DNA from: Tetradesmus obliquus
Taxonomy: Eukaryota; Chlorophyta; Chlorophyceae; Sphaeropleales; Scenedesmaceae
DNA: 64,000 nt
Assembly: GCA_030272155.1 (NCBI GenBank)
Contig: CP126192.1
Coordinates: 2,142,501 to 2,206,500, forward strand
Reading direction: 5' to 3'
The first letter of the stretch is position 1, and every line of letters starts with the position of its first letter. Below, piece by piece: positions 11,756-23,303 of this stretch. The notes below the pieces were generated by a model, which saw only the letters and a list, made by a program, of their open reading frames with translations, was not told the DNA's origin and did no database searches. A program made the translations under genes and the position numbers.

Positions 11756-11802
11756 TATAAAGCCCTCAGACGTCACCAGCAAGTCAACCACAAACTATAA
11801 AA
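11756..11802 (+). promoter_or_regulatory. Two TATA-like boxes upstream of the secreted glycoprotein gene
   Basis: TATAAA at 11756-11761 and TATAAAA at 11796-11802 lie 138 and 97 bp before the start codon at 11899. Together with the A+T-rich stretch just upstream they look like a strong TATA promoter, unlike most genes in this window. Which box is used cannot be told from the sequence. Confidence 0.6.
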
Positions 11803-11898
11803 GAATTGTTTAGCAGTTTCGCAAAGATCGCAGCCATACACCTCTGCTAAAAAAAGTCACCATCGATTACTGGACTATTGTCGCCCACCACCAGCAAG

Positions 11899-13729
11899 AT
11901 GAAGTGCTGCACATTCCTTGCCGTTGCGTTGCTGGCTGCGGCAGCTTTCACACAGGTATGGCATTGCTGTGGCTACATCGTGGACAGGGCATCGACATGC
12001 CTGCAAAGCAGCACACGGCGATGGCTGCTTGAAAGCAGCAGCAACTGCGCTCAGAGGCATCGACAGTCTAAGGATTAGAATATATGTAGCAGTGCAATTG
12101 CATTGAACCAGTCAGCAGCAACGTACGCCTCCACTGTCTGCTCATCATTTGGCGCCGACCACGCAGCACGTTCGCAGCATGCTCATGAACAGGCACGACT
12201 TCTTGTGACGGCGCTAGTAGGTGAATGTTTTTAATTCTGAAATCCTGATGCACACTTTTCATCGCTCCTGCTATTGCTATTGCGACTGCTGCCGACACCC
12301 TCGCGCGCTGACCTTCTGCCTCCTGCGCCCTTGCTGCTGAACAGGCCAGTGCACAGGCAGATGTCGCCCACAAGTTCATCATCACCCCCGTGAACGGCAC
12401 GGTCACCCTGGCTCAGGTCAACGCCCAGGTCAAGGGCATCAAGTTCCTCACCTTCACAGACGTGAGCTCCTGGTCAAAGAAGCTGAACGCCAGCCTGGTG
12501 GATGCCAGCACCATTGCTATCACCTTCACCACCAACAAGACACACGGCCTGGTCAACAAGCTGGAGATTGAGGGAACTGCCAACGTGACCAGCGCCCTCA
12601 AGGGCAAGCACGCACCTGCTGTGGGCACCATCATCAACGCCACCCAGGTCATCACTGTTGCACAGGTGAGGGTGGCAACTGCCGCAGCCTGCCAAACTGG
12701 CCACATGCGTCAGCCTTCTGCTCATGGCAGCTGTTACGTTGAGAACGCTTTGCCAGCGCATGAAGCAAATCTGCTGCGTTGTATACTGTTTGCTGGTGCA
12801 ACAGCATGCCAGGCCTTGCAGCTGGCGATTTTGCAGGCATCATCTGCAGCCAATGTGACGCACGGCAACAGCAGTAGCTGCAGCATACTACTTGGTGTGT
12901 TGCTAGTCCCTACTGCCCGACTCTGCTGTGCACGTGTCAATTATTGTGCATTCGCTGCAACTAACTTGCTGCTGCTGCTGCTGCTGCCGTCTCCAAACCT
13001 GACACCCCTAACTCATCCCCAAACAGCCCCGTGTTGCCAAGCCCCACTCCGCAGAGGACGCCAGCATTGCCGCCGCCGAGGTGACCCACCGTTACAACCA
13101 GGTCTACAAGGTGTGGCAGAACCGCAGCGCCGAGGCCAACGCAACATACACCATCACAGTGGCTGAGCTCAACAACCTGACCAGCAGCAAGCTGGGAGGC
13201 CCCAAGTTCTACAACAAGCTGGCCCTGCTGTCATTCACCGAGGCCGACTCCACCAAGGCCAACATTGCTGTTGCTGCTGACGGCCTGTCCCTGACAGTGA
13301 GCCCCATTGCCAACAAAAAGGACCACATCAAGAATGTGATCCCCATTGTGTTTGAGGGTGTGGCAAACGGCACACTCCCGGCACGCGGAGGCAAGCACCA
13401 GCCGGCAGTGGCCCCTGCTGGCCCCTTCAACGCCACCGGCCTCATCGAGCTGATGCTCTGTGAGTATGCTTTCATGTGTCTCATGATGTGTCTGGTTGGC
13501 TCCCATGTTGCTTGCATGTTTTGCAGCTGACCAGTTTCACCACCCTGCAACATGCAACAGCAGGCTTGCATTTCGGCAGAAAGGCAGTCGTGCCAGCATA
13601 ACTGTCTTTAGCTGGGTGCTGCTGCCTGTACGCACAGCGGGCCCCGCCCGGGGCTGTAGGTAAAACATTGCATTCATCGAACAAGCCTGCGTTGCCTCCT
13701 TCCAGCATGCTTGAGCTCTCGTACTGACT

Positions 13730-13760
<31 letters not shown>

Positions 13761-13776
13761 AGGGAAGACCAACTAA
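11899..13776 (+). CDS. Secreted, heavily N-glycosylated protein of unknown family (274 aa)
   Basis: Exons 11899-11955, 12345-12665, 13027-13459 and 13763-13776 join in frame; the last exon adds only WKTN before TAA. The first 22 residues are a signal peptide (MKCCTFLAVALLAAAAFTQ then ASA), likely cleaved after ASA; an intron interrupts the signal. The mature part has about ten N-X-S/T sequons and is rich in Val, Thr and Ala, suggesting two beta-rich halves. No Cys framework, catalytic motif or membrane anchor is seen. Codon choice is strongly biased to C-ending codons, as in highly expressed algal genes, and a TATA promoter fits that. A cell-wall or extracellular-matrix protein is a reasonable inference, but I do not recognise the family. 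If the last intron were spliced earlier, at 13527, the C-terminus would differ. Confidence 0.8.
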
Positions 13777-14929
13777 GCAAGTGAAGGTTATGGCTGAGCT
13801 GCTTTCGTCTAATGGTCCTCGTGAGGGGTGACGCACGAGATGCAGCCCACCACGAGAACAACGCATGTCTGGATTGTGTTCAACGTTGTGTGCTAGACAG
13901 CTGCAGGCAGCTCGGTGTTGATGCTCTGCCAAGCTGGCATGCCAGGATGCACGGCTGCCCAATCAGGGATGCCGCTTCTGTTTGGAGCTGTTGAGGGGTA
14001 GTGCAGCTGATGGCATTGAGAGAACTGCGTGCTCCGTCTGTTTGCTGTTCTGCACTTCTTCAATGTGACATCAATGGTGGCAAGCCAAGGAATGCCTGTT
14101 ACTGCTTGCTGAGACAGGCATGTTTGGTTGAATGCTTCTGCAGCTGGGTTGTGCTGTTTCGTCTGGCAGTCCCAGGCATATATTGTATTGACTGACATTG
14201 ACATACTGTTGAGCATGTTGCTTGAGTTGCCTGCTTTGACATTATATTATTCCGTTGTCCATAATTTAGCGCTAGCGCTGAGATGTGAGTGACATGACCA
14301 CTGTGTCTTGGTTATGACTTGACGCACTTCAGTGTTCAAACAGCACTATAAGCAGCATTGCCTCTTGAAGTGTCAATCACTGCCACAGCGTGGTGACGAC
14401 CCATCAATGCAGGTCAGTCTGCTGTCAAGGGTCAGTCTGCTGTCAAGAGCGGCTGAGCTGTCACACATCAACATATGTGTCGAGTAGTGCACTGACATGG
14501 TTTCAACAGAATCCAGTCAGTGGGGTTTCTGTACATCAGTATGTGTGTGTGTGTTTGCCTTAGCACAGCAGTCAGCTACAGGGAGTGCCGTGACGTCTGC
14601 TCCAGCACTCTCACCGTGCACTTTGCTAGAGGGATCTGCTGCATGGCTGTTGAGATGCATGCAAGCTGTCCTTGCTACTGTGTGGCTTATGGACCTGCCA
14701 CAGGCTGTGATGGTCTGGCCATGAGCGTAACATGCTTGGTTTTTGACATCCGTGCTGATGTTGCTGATGTAATGCACTGCTTCTCCGCCCCCAAGGATTA
14801 CAGTGGTACTTTGAAACACACAACGGCGGCAGCATCCAGCAATCATGGCAAGAGACTTGTTGCAGCACCGCATACACACAACATGCGTGGCAATGGCTAC
14901 CTGGCATGAAGCCCTCTGGGCTTGCTGAG
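13777..14929. other. Intergenic, mostly G+T-rich
   Basis: Convergent space between the secreted-protein gene and the calpain-like gene. It is G+T-rich on the + strand, has a short (TG)n run near 14540-14556, and an 18-bp unit (GTCAGTCTGCTGTCAAG) repeated twice at about 14413-14448. TTACA at 14798-14802, TGTAA on the bottom strand, could serve the calpain-like gene. No gene was seen. Confidence 0.6.
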
Positions 14930-16974
14930 CTAGCTTCCAGCTGCCTGCTGCATCAGCTGCTCGCCTGCAGCTGCCAAGCCTCCGCTAACATGCTCCAAGC
15001 TGAAATTGCAGCCCGCCCCAGCTGTCCCTGCTACCGATGAAACTGACAGACAGTAGCGCCCAACCACGCCAGGGCCAAATGTACAGGGCACCAGCAGCAG
15101 CACGCCAGCTGGCAGCTGCAGCTCTGCTTCGCAGCTGTCTGCCGGCAGGAACGCAGACTCGAACAGCTGCGCCTGCTTCAGTGCCGCTGCTGCTGACTTG
15201 TGGCGGCCGCCTGCTGCTGTGTGCGGCCGTGCTGCCCGGATGACGTAAAAGCCCAGCATGTCGTTCAGCCGCTGACTGCCTGCTGTCCTGCTGCTGCGTC
15301 CAATGCGTGTGAGGCTGATCCTGCAGGTCACACTGCTGGGTAGGCGCAGCAGGTATGCTGGGTTGTTGACCCACGAAGCGTGGAGGTTGCTGCCGCCTGC
15401 AGTGGCTGCATCCCATGCGCCAGAGTGGCTGATGGTCTGAGCGCTTGGCAGCGGCACGAGCTCAATTGGGTAGGAGCTCAGCAGCCGCAGCTCAAAGGGC
15501 GCCTCGATGCCTGGCAGAAGCAGGGCGCAGCAGGGAGAGGGAGGGAAAAGCGGCACAAGTGGCATGTGTGAAGCGCCTGTCTGACAGGTTTTGCACAGCT
15601 AGCAGCTGTACTTCAGCATGCCGGCGCTGTGACTCACTGGCAGCAACAACTGCTTGCTGAAGCATGCACCCTTGTCATCCACACACTAAGGAACACCTAC
15701 TGCGCGAGTTGCGACTCTGCCATGTGACACACCAGTCCTTTCATATCACTCCCCACCTGGGTCTGCAGTCGAGGGCACCAGCACGTACGGCACCTCAGGC
15801 TGCAGCCGCACCAGCAGCACCGCCTCAGCCATGGTGCAGAAGTCCGACTCAGCATGCACCAGCTCCCTGCCGCTGCTGCCGGGCGGAATGCAGCAGCGCC
15901 TGCCCCAGCCGCCAGGTGTCACCTCTGGCACTGCCAGCGTCAGGCCGATGCACTGCTGCGGGTCAAATGGTTGCGGCACGAGGCTGTTGGCAACGTCTGG
16001 CCGCAGCAGCGCCAGCAGTGCAGTGGTCTCGCGCTGGCAGGAGATGAGGTACTGCGGGTTGCTGCCCCAGCTCGCATGGCAGCTGCGACCTCCAGCCTGG
16101 TGAGCCAGCCACTGGCCGCCTGGACAGATCAGTGCAGCCCACCAGCAGTGAAACTCAGTTCACAGCAAACTCACTCAGCATCACACACTCAAAGGAAGCT
16201 GTTACAGAAGCCATATGTGGTCAACCGCTGCAGGGCTGAAGAGTTACTGCACTGGCCCATTCTCTCTGTATGAGCTGTGCACTGTATATTGCCACAGTGA
16301 ACTCACCAAGCACTAGGCTCATGGGACTGGGCAGCTGCTCCAGCTGCATGGCATGCGGCCCATACACGCGCAGCGTGAAGGGCCCAGTGTCACCAGCACG
16401 CCTGCACAGGGAGCAGCAGTGTGTCATGTGCTAAAGCTTGGCAGCTTTCATCTACAGTGGTAGCAGCAACATATGCTCATTTGACTGTTCACTGACTCGC
16501 CAAACAAGCTGACAAAAATGGGTGTGCATAAACGCCTGCCAGTGACAGCCCATATCAGTTAAAGCAGACAGTTATGCGGCGCTGCAAGAGCATAGCTCGC
16601 CATATTGCACCACCGCAGTGGACGCCCAAAAGGCTTTGACCAGCTCATTGCAATGCTTCAGCGCGCTCACCTGGTGTAGGGCACCAGCATGTAGCTCTCC
16701 CCTGCTTGCGCCCTGAACCGCAGCACAACCTCTCGGCTACTGCTCAGCCCTGTGTCGACCAGCACGGCACCATGGGGTGCCCACACCCTGCCCTCCCTGC
16801 CGCTTGAACCTGCTGCAGTCGCCGGCCTCCTGTTGCCGTTGCTGCCTGCCGTGTGCTTCAGTGTGCTGGTTGGGCTGCATGACCTGCTGCGCCTGCTGCC
16901 TGTTGGTGATGGCGATCGCAGTGCTGCAGCAGGTGGAGAGCCTGCCCTGGTGCCTCGCAATGCACCTGCTGCTG

Positions 16975-17005
<31 letters not shown>

Positions 17006-17392
17006 TGCTGCTGGCTTGTCTCTCAGCAGCGTCAGTCCTATGTGGAAGTCCCGCTGCCTTTTGGGCTGATGACGTTGATGGTGTACCTGCATAACCCACA
17101 GACGAGCAGCATTTGCTGGGCTGTGGCTCTAAGCTATGAGGCACGGCACCTCAAGCATGGCAGCATCCATTGCAGGAAATGCAGTTATCTCTCCTCATGC
17201 TGCAGCTGCACGGCTGGATGTGGACTGACGTGGCGTGTAACTTGACTGAACAGCCACTGCAGCCCTGCGCACCAACCTGTGGATCTTGCTGTCCCAGGCA
17301 CACCATCACGGTGCCACTGCCTGCCACAGACAGCCGAAACTGCGGGTTGCAGCACCAGCTGGATGACATGGACACGGAGGCTCCAGCTAGGC

Positions 17393-17424
<32 letters not shown>

Positions 17425-20000
17425 GGTGATGCTGCACTCTCCAATACACCACCATCCTGAACTGCTTGTGCTACTGTTGACTGGACTTCTCTGCTGTCGT
17501 CTGACGATGGATATGCTTGTGCATGCCCTGGCTCCTTAGCTGCTGCTGCTCCTGGACTACCTGTCGTGGCTGCTGGGCCTCCAGCTGATGCACCCACCCA
17601 GCCGGAGCTCAAGCTGATCTGGTGCCAGCTTTCCGGCATCAGCTGCACCACCCAACACCTGTTGAACACCTGAATGAACTCCCTGCAACCCAGCAGCAGC
17701 AGGCCGAGGAGCTGCTTAGATACATGATACACACAAGTGCGGTATACACTGCAACTGGTGTTCATAGTACACCCTGCAATCACACAGCAAGCAGTGCTAC
17801 TTGTTGCTGATGCGCTGCAGCCTCTCGTGCATTTCATGGCCGGCCACCTCACCAATATGTGCACCAAAATGTGGCTAGGTCCTGCAGGCCAGCTGCCAGT
17901 GCAGCATCCTGTGCCAGCGCTGCTTGCCCCTCCTCCCCCATCCACTCCTGGCTGCTGCACTGCAGGCCCCATGGCCCCTGCCACATGCCATTGGGAGCCC
18001 AGGGGCAGTGCAGGCGCAGCAGCTTGCTGCCGCCTGGCAGCACCCTGGCTTCCAGGATGCTGTAAGGCGTGTTTGGCAGCACGCCCATCAAGCTGCCCTT
18101 TGCTGCATCCTGCGGCTGCTTGGCCATGCAGGCAATGATGCTGCCAGCTGCCAGCCACTGCTCAATGGAGGTCCACAGGCCACCTGGCAGGGAACAGAGC
18201 AGCAGCAGCAGTCAGGATCAGCTGCCAACATTGACCGGTAACGTAACGCACGTTGATGACTTCATGCCACCTCCAACTCTATACGCAGCACGAGCCTGCT
18301 GCAGGAACTGGAAAACTCTACTACTACTGCACTTGACAGGCACTCTTACCCGTGGCAGCGTCTTGCATGTGTTCCTCAGTGGACAGGCTGACCTTGCTGA
18401 CGACACCACCAGTCAGGTCTACCAGTGCGTCACCGACACTGCCTGCTGCAATGGCTGCATACCCGCCATGCAGCCTTGCATACGCCTTCTCGATGAGTGA
18501 GGGCCACAGCTCCTGCATGTGCCAGCAATACACCCATGCAACATATGCTTGTCAGCAGGCATGCTGTGCCCGTTTTGTTGCCAAAACAGCAAGGTGCCGC
18601 ACACATCGCACTTGCAAGCAGCATGTCACTCATGCATGTGCTGCAAGCCTGTGCAGTGAGGCTGATTCACCTGGAGCGAACACAGCAGCGCATGGCATGC
18701 AGCAAATCGCGGTAGCACTGCAGCTGCTGCCACCACACGCAGTACCTGTGCCTGGCCGCTGCTGCAGAATGCGAGCCGCTGCTGCTGCTCCATGCACGGC
18801 AGCCTGTTGTCCACCACCACGGGTCGCCAGCTGCCGTGCTTGAAGAAGCGCACTGTGTACAGGCCGCGCTGAGCACACTCATCCGACACGATGAGGTTGA
18901 GCAGCAGCTCTTGCTTGCGGGAAACTGCTGCCAGCGCCCCCAGGAACCAGCTGCTGCTGCCGCTGCTCTGCAAGACACCCTGTGGTGATCACAGCATACA
19001 CAGCAGAAGCGAAACATCCGGCAGTTATGATATTGGGTGGCCTCTCGGCAGAGCAGAAGAGCTGTGCAGTCACACGTCCGGAGCCGCCCATGGCACAGCT
19101 ACCAGCCATACTTCAGCCTGATGATGAGAGCACTGGCTGCATCGGCTGGGGCCCTAAGCACACCTGTACAAGCCTGGCATGCTGGCTGCTTGGTGTGTAC
19201 AGATTGCCCGTTACGCGCCGCCACACAACAGGCCCATGTGCTTGCTGCTCTTCTGGAGATGTTTCAGTAGGAAACCTGCAGGTTAACATGCACATGTTGA
19301 CTGCTAGCAACTGGTGCTGCGATGATTTGGCATGCCATTCACTCTGAAATCAAAAGCAGTTTTTATCCATCAATGGCTGAAACATTTGCACTGTGCTGCA
19401 ACTTATCTGAGAGCTGTAGCAGTTCGCTGCTAGGTTGGCTGCTGGCCAGCTGGCTCATGCCTGGATACAAAGCAATGCTTGCAAGCACGATGAACCATCC
19501 GCTCTAGAGGGGCGCAAGGCCATTGGCAGGGTTGCTGTGGCTGACGTAATGACGTGCAGGTGTGGTGAAGTCAGCAATGGCATGGCTACAAACCACCCAC
19601 TGTGTATCATTAATGCTGCGTACTGCTTGCCTCACAGCCTGTGCTGCTTACACTGCATCCTCAAAGCTTGGGTTGTCCTGCTCAGCGTTGATGTACTGGA
19701 GCTGCAAGCTGCTGCTGGCAACCAGTTCTTCCTCTGTCAGCTGCTTCAAACGTGGTACTTGCAGCCATTTCTGCCAGAGGTTGCGGCAGAACACACTCAA
19801 GTCAGGTCACCTGCACCGCATGGGACTGCTGCAGTCCGTACTGCACCTGCACCTACCTGGAACAACTCCACAGCCTGCTGGTCATCACACGCCTCACTGA
19901 TGTAGACGGGAGCTTTAAGTTTCGCTGCTGTTGTAACCACGCTCTCTATTTTCGTGCTTGAAGCAGGTCTGCTGGCAGGTCGCGGCGAACTTGACCGCAT
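14930..20000 (-). CDS. Calpain-like protein with degenerate catalytic triad and three C2L (domain III) repeats
   Basis: Firm exons on the minus strand: 20000-19857 (start), 19770-19654, then 18967-18746, 18512-18350, 18183-17865, 17682-17277, 17086-16671, 16401-16307, 16119-15757 and 15510-14930. The stretch 19653-18968 holds one or more unresolved exons. The protease fold is clear: SWFLGALAAV, GSWRPVVVDNRLP, ELWPSLIEKAYARLHGGY and ALVDLTGG match CysPc. However, the catalytic Cys is Ser (GSSSWFL, normally GDCWFL), the His is Thr (LPNTPYSI, normally GHAYS) and the Asn is Cys (LHCPWA, normally RNPWG), so it should not be a protease. Three calpain domain III copies follow, each with a W..A.AGG....W..NP signature: GWVGASAGG/NPQFRL, QWLAHQAGG/NPQYLI and AWDAATAGG/NPAYLL. 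Poly-Gln and poly-Ser insertions interrupt them. It lies beside two ciliary genes on the same strand; a structural or regulatory role is inferred. Confidence 0.82.
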
Positions 20001-20341
20001 GGCTGCAAGGTTCCATAGCAGATCGTCTTTTCTACAACAACGTGTGGATCAGGACAAGACTAGCCGCAGTTTCGTGCAGCAGCTGTCGCGTACTATGCCA
20101 ACACCCCTCTAGGGTTCTGGAGGTTTGACCGACAGTGGGGAACGGTGGCCTGCTCAACAGACGAGTCGTGCACACGATGAACGGAAGTCAAGGCAAGGCA
20201 CTTAGCTGATCTGTTACAAAGCCCAAAAGCCAAGGCGTCTGCTATGAAACCACGTAAGCAGCAGCATGCTGAGCAATGTCCAATGCTGCACTGCAGCTGC
20301 CGTGGGTGTGGAAGGGTTGCCATCGAGCTGCTGGTCTACCA

Positions 20342-21587
20342 TCAATCTGTTGGATGACAGTAATCGTAGGTTGGGCAGTACCTCTGGACAGCAGCTAGGC
20401 CATTGGCGCCACCGCGCTCTACCATCACCTGCAGCGTCTCCTGCACCACATCCATTACACTGCACCTGCAGCAGAACAGGCAGACACAAAGCTTCAGGAC
20501 ACCCCATTCCAGTTGATCATGCTGAAAGATGGGTGTTCACGTGTCACTCATCCAATGCTTCAACCAACAACAGCAAGCTGCACCACCTGTCAGGCCTGTC
20601 CTCAAGGGGCACTGGGCTCACCTCCTGGGCTTGATTGCTGTCCCAATTGCCCTGGGATGAACAGCAGGCGTTTCTCCACCATGTGGTGGGGCTACTGAAG
20701 GTGCTGGCTCTGCTTGTCTGCCACACACGCCCTCCTGAGGGTGCTGTGCTTGCAGCAGCTGCTCGTGCTCCTGCTGCACTTTGGTCTGCAGTGCACTGTT
20801 GAACACTGCACCGCACACTGCACAGCAGCTAGGGCTGCCAAGGAGTGGCGACCCACAGCCTGAGAACGCTCCAACAGGCGGAACACAATAAGGAGGTGGC
20901 AGCAGAAGCCGTTTGCTGAGCTGCGCTGTGCTGGGGCTGTGCCTGCCGCTGCTGATGCCCCTTTCACTGCCCATCAGTAAAGTCATGGCAGGCAGCAGGT
21001 GCTTGTAGTGGGGAACCAGGGCTGGCCCAACGCTCTCGTTGGTGAGCAACAGCCTGCAAGCAGCAAATGAAAAAACGTTAAAGGGTCATGCTGTATAGCT
21101 AACACCGCATGCAGCTGCCAAGAGCACACTTCCATCAGTATCAATAAAACGTTGCCAGCAGCACAAGGTTGGTGCCTGCATGCCAATTTGCAGTGCTGAT
21201 CTGTACAGACAGCCGCCAGCAGCCCACTAAAACGCATCACCTCAGCCCACTAAACACATCACCTCTGCAGCATCAACATCATGTGAGCAGCCAGTGATGG
21301 CTGCAGTGTGTTGAGGCCAGCCTTCACTGCTGCCACCACCTCTGGCAGCACTTCAAGCAGCCATTGCGACTGGGGAGGCGCGTGGCTGCGGGGCCTGGGG
21401 CCTCTGCCGCTGCACTGCTGTGCAGCTGGGTATGCTGCAACTGCCAGCAGGTCCAGCGCTGCTTCGCTGGCAAGGTACCTGTATGGCTCATGCCCCTCCC
21501 GCACACCTGCATGAAAAGCAAGTCAGATAGCTGGCTGTGCTGCACAACATGCGGGCCATGCTGCTATGGTTGCAGCTGTGAAATAAA

Positions 21588-21622
<35 letters not shown>

Positions 21623-22780
21623 GACAAACTGCATCACAGCAAGCTGTTTTTGGGCACCCAGCGGTGGGAGCTACAGGCCAAGACGCGTTTGCAGGCCAGA
21701 GTTCAGCAACACTGTCGCTGCTCACAGCACGCATACCTTCAAACAGCAGCGGCAGCAGCTGCTGGTACTGCTGCTGGGTAAGGTTGGCGGGCCGCATGGC
21801 TTTGCCTTCAGGTGTGGTGCCCTGCCAGCGCACTGGCTCCCCAGCTGCTGTGAGAGCCAGCGGCAGCTCTCTACGCCTGCAGCATGGCACCATGCAGCTG
21901 TTGTACTCCCGTCTCTGGTCATATGTGTGTTACACGGTAGCAACTGCTGAAAGCTGCTGACTACTGGCAGCAGCCACCTCATCACCTGAATGCCCCCTGA
22001 AACTTTGTCTCCAGCATGCCCAGGTTGTCAAAGCGCTGCAGGGGGCTGTAGTGGCCTGGCTCTTCATGGCCGTGCTTGCGGAAGCGTGGTGGCTGCAAAC
22101 AGCGTGCATGACACATGTGATGCACAGCTGTGGAATCCCTTGTGTGATTTGTGTACAAAACCTGAACAAACACAGCAGCAGGCCTGCTGTAGTGGTGCTT
22201 GCAGGAACACGCAGCTCACCAGGTTCAGGTCCACAGGGAAGATGTCTCTGGGTCCTCTGCTCCCTGCCCCAGGGCCAGCGCTGCATGGTCGGCTGTTGCA
22301 CTGATGCTGCAGCTGCTGCTGTGAGCGATCTTCATGCTTTTGATGCTGCTGCTGCTTTGCCTGCCATCCTGCCCTTTCGCCCAAACCAGTGATGGCACTT
22401 GCTGGCCTGACAGCACCTGCAGCCGATTTCACGGCCAGCGTCTTGTTGTGTTGCTCAAACCTGTGACACACAATAATGATACTGAGAAACTCTTGCTACG
22501 CTGGCCTGTAACATGCATCTGTTGGGCACATGGTGCTTGGCACTGCTGTCTCCACTGCCCATCACTGCTCCCTGTGGTACTGCCAGGACAGCCGGGACTG
22601 CACGGCACTGCGCTGCTGCCAACTTGCTAGTCACACTAGCTCTTGCGCGTGCCCAAGGCGCATGTAGCCGGTTTTGGATGCTGCATGGCAGTTGATTCAG
22701 CATTAAACACGACTCATTCACCTGGCTATGGCCTTTGCTGCTGTTCCACTGTGCTTGCCCGTGTACGTTGTTTCTGCCAT
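20342..22780 (-). CDS. PACRG-like ciliary protein (448 aa)
   Basis: Seven exons join in frame: 22780-22722, 22460-22220, 22092-21986, 21876-21737, 21506-21263, 21053-20622 and 20465-20342. PACRG is an axonemal inner-junction protein that links the A and B tubules of doublet microtubules; PACRG-like proteins are close relatives. Seen in order: an unstructured N-terminus, FRKHGHEEPGHYSPLQRF, RRELPLALTAAGEPVRW, then YQQLLPLLFEGVREGHEPYR, corresponding to the PACRG stretch before and through its LPLFFDG segment; the helical repeats with LPEVVAAVKAGLNT; LTNESVGPALVPHYKHLLP; and finally VMDVVQETLQVMVERGGANG with PTYDYC at the end, like the PACRG C-terminus. About 100 residues of low-complexity Ser/Pro/Cys sequence are inserted before the last exon. 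Human PACRG is about 257-296 aa, so this one is enlarged. PACRG and PACRGL cannot be separated here. Confidence 0.85.
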
Positions 22781-23303
22781 TGCTTTTGTGACGTAGTCGC
22801 CAGTTCAAGGTTCATGCAATAGCCCAATGCAACGCACGAGGCTACCCCGCTGCAGCGTGAGCTTTCGAAGAGGCCCGCCAAATCAAGGGCGCGAGACAGG
22901 CGTTTACAGTAGCGTGCAGCTTCGCATAACATTTCTAAAAAACCACCAACTCTTGCCAGGTTTTGGGCTCAGATGCTTGCAAGGGGGTACAATCCACTAA
23001 ACCCGTCCTACTGCTCTGCAGACAAACTTCAAATGTGGCAGTAACTTGGGCACCCTTTGAAGCTTGTTGCTGTTGCGCTGTGGGCTGAGACACCCCTAAA
23101 AGTGATGGAAAGAACGTACATCATTACAACATGCCAGTTTTGCTTGCCCATCGCTGTGCCAGGCACAGCACGCGGCAGGCTGTGCCAATTGTTTAGCCAG
23201 CTGCATGCACAACATCGTGTTTTGCCGGACTGGCTGCACAGATTGCTGTGCTCCCTTCTGCACAAAGCAGACGGTGCATCAGTTGATCTCTCCCGCCTCA
23301 TCC
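22781..23303. other. Intergenic spacer between PACRG-like gene and CFAP299
   Basis: Holds the upstream region of the PACRG-like gene and the 3' flank of CFAP299, both on the minus strand. TTACA at 23124-23128 (TGTAA on the bottom strand) lies about 180 bp beyond the CFAP299 stop and is a plausible poly(A) signal. Nothing else was seen. Confidence 0.6.

Larger units (their letters stand above)
10947..11898. other. Intergenic: RPAP3 3' flank and upstream region of the secreted-protein gene
   Basis: The left part carries a TGTAA at 11053-11057, about 110 bp after the RPAP3 stop. The middle is A+T-rich around 11636-11680, unusual for this window. The right end has two TATA-like boxes. No coding signal was seen. 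Confidence 0.7.
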
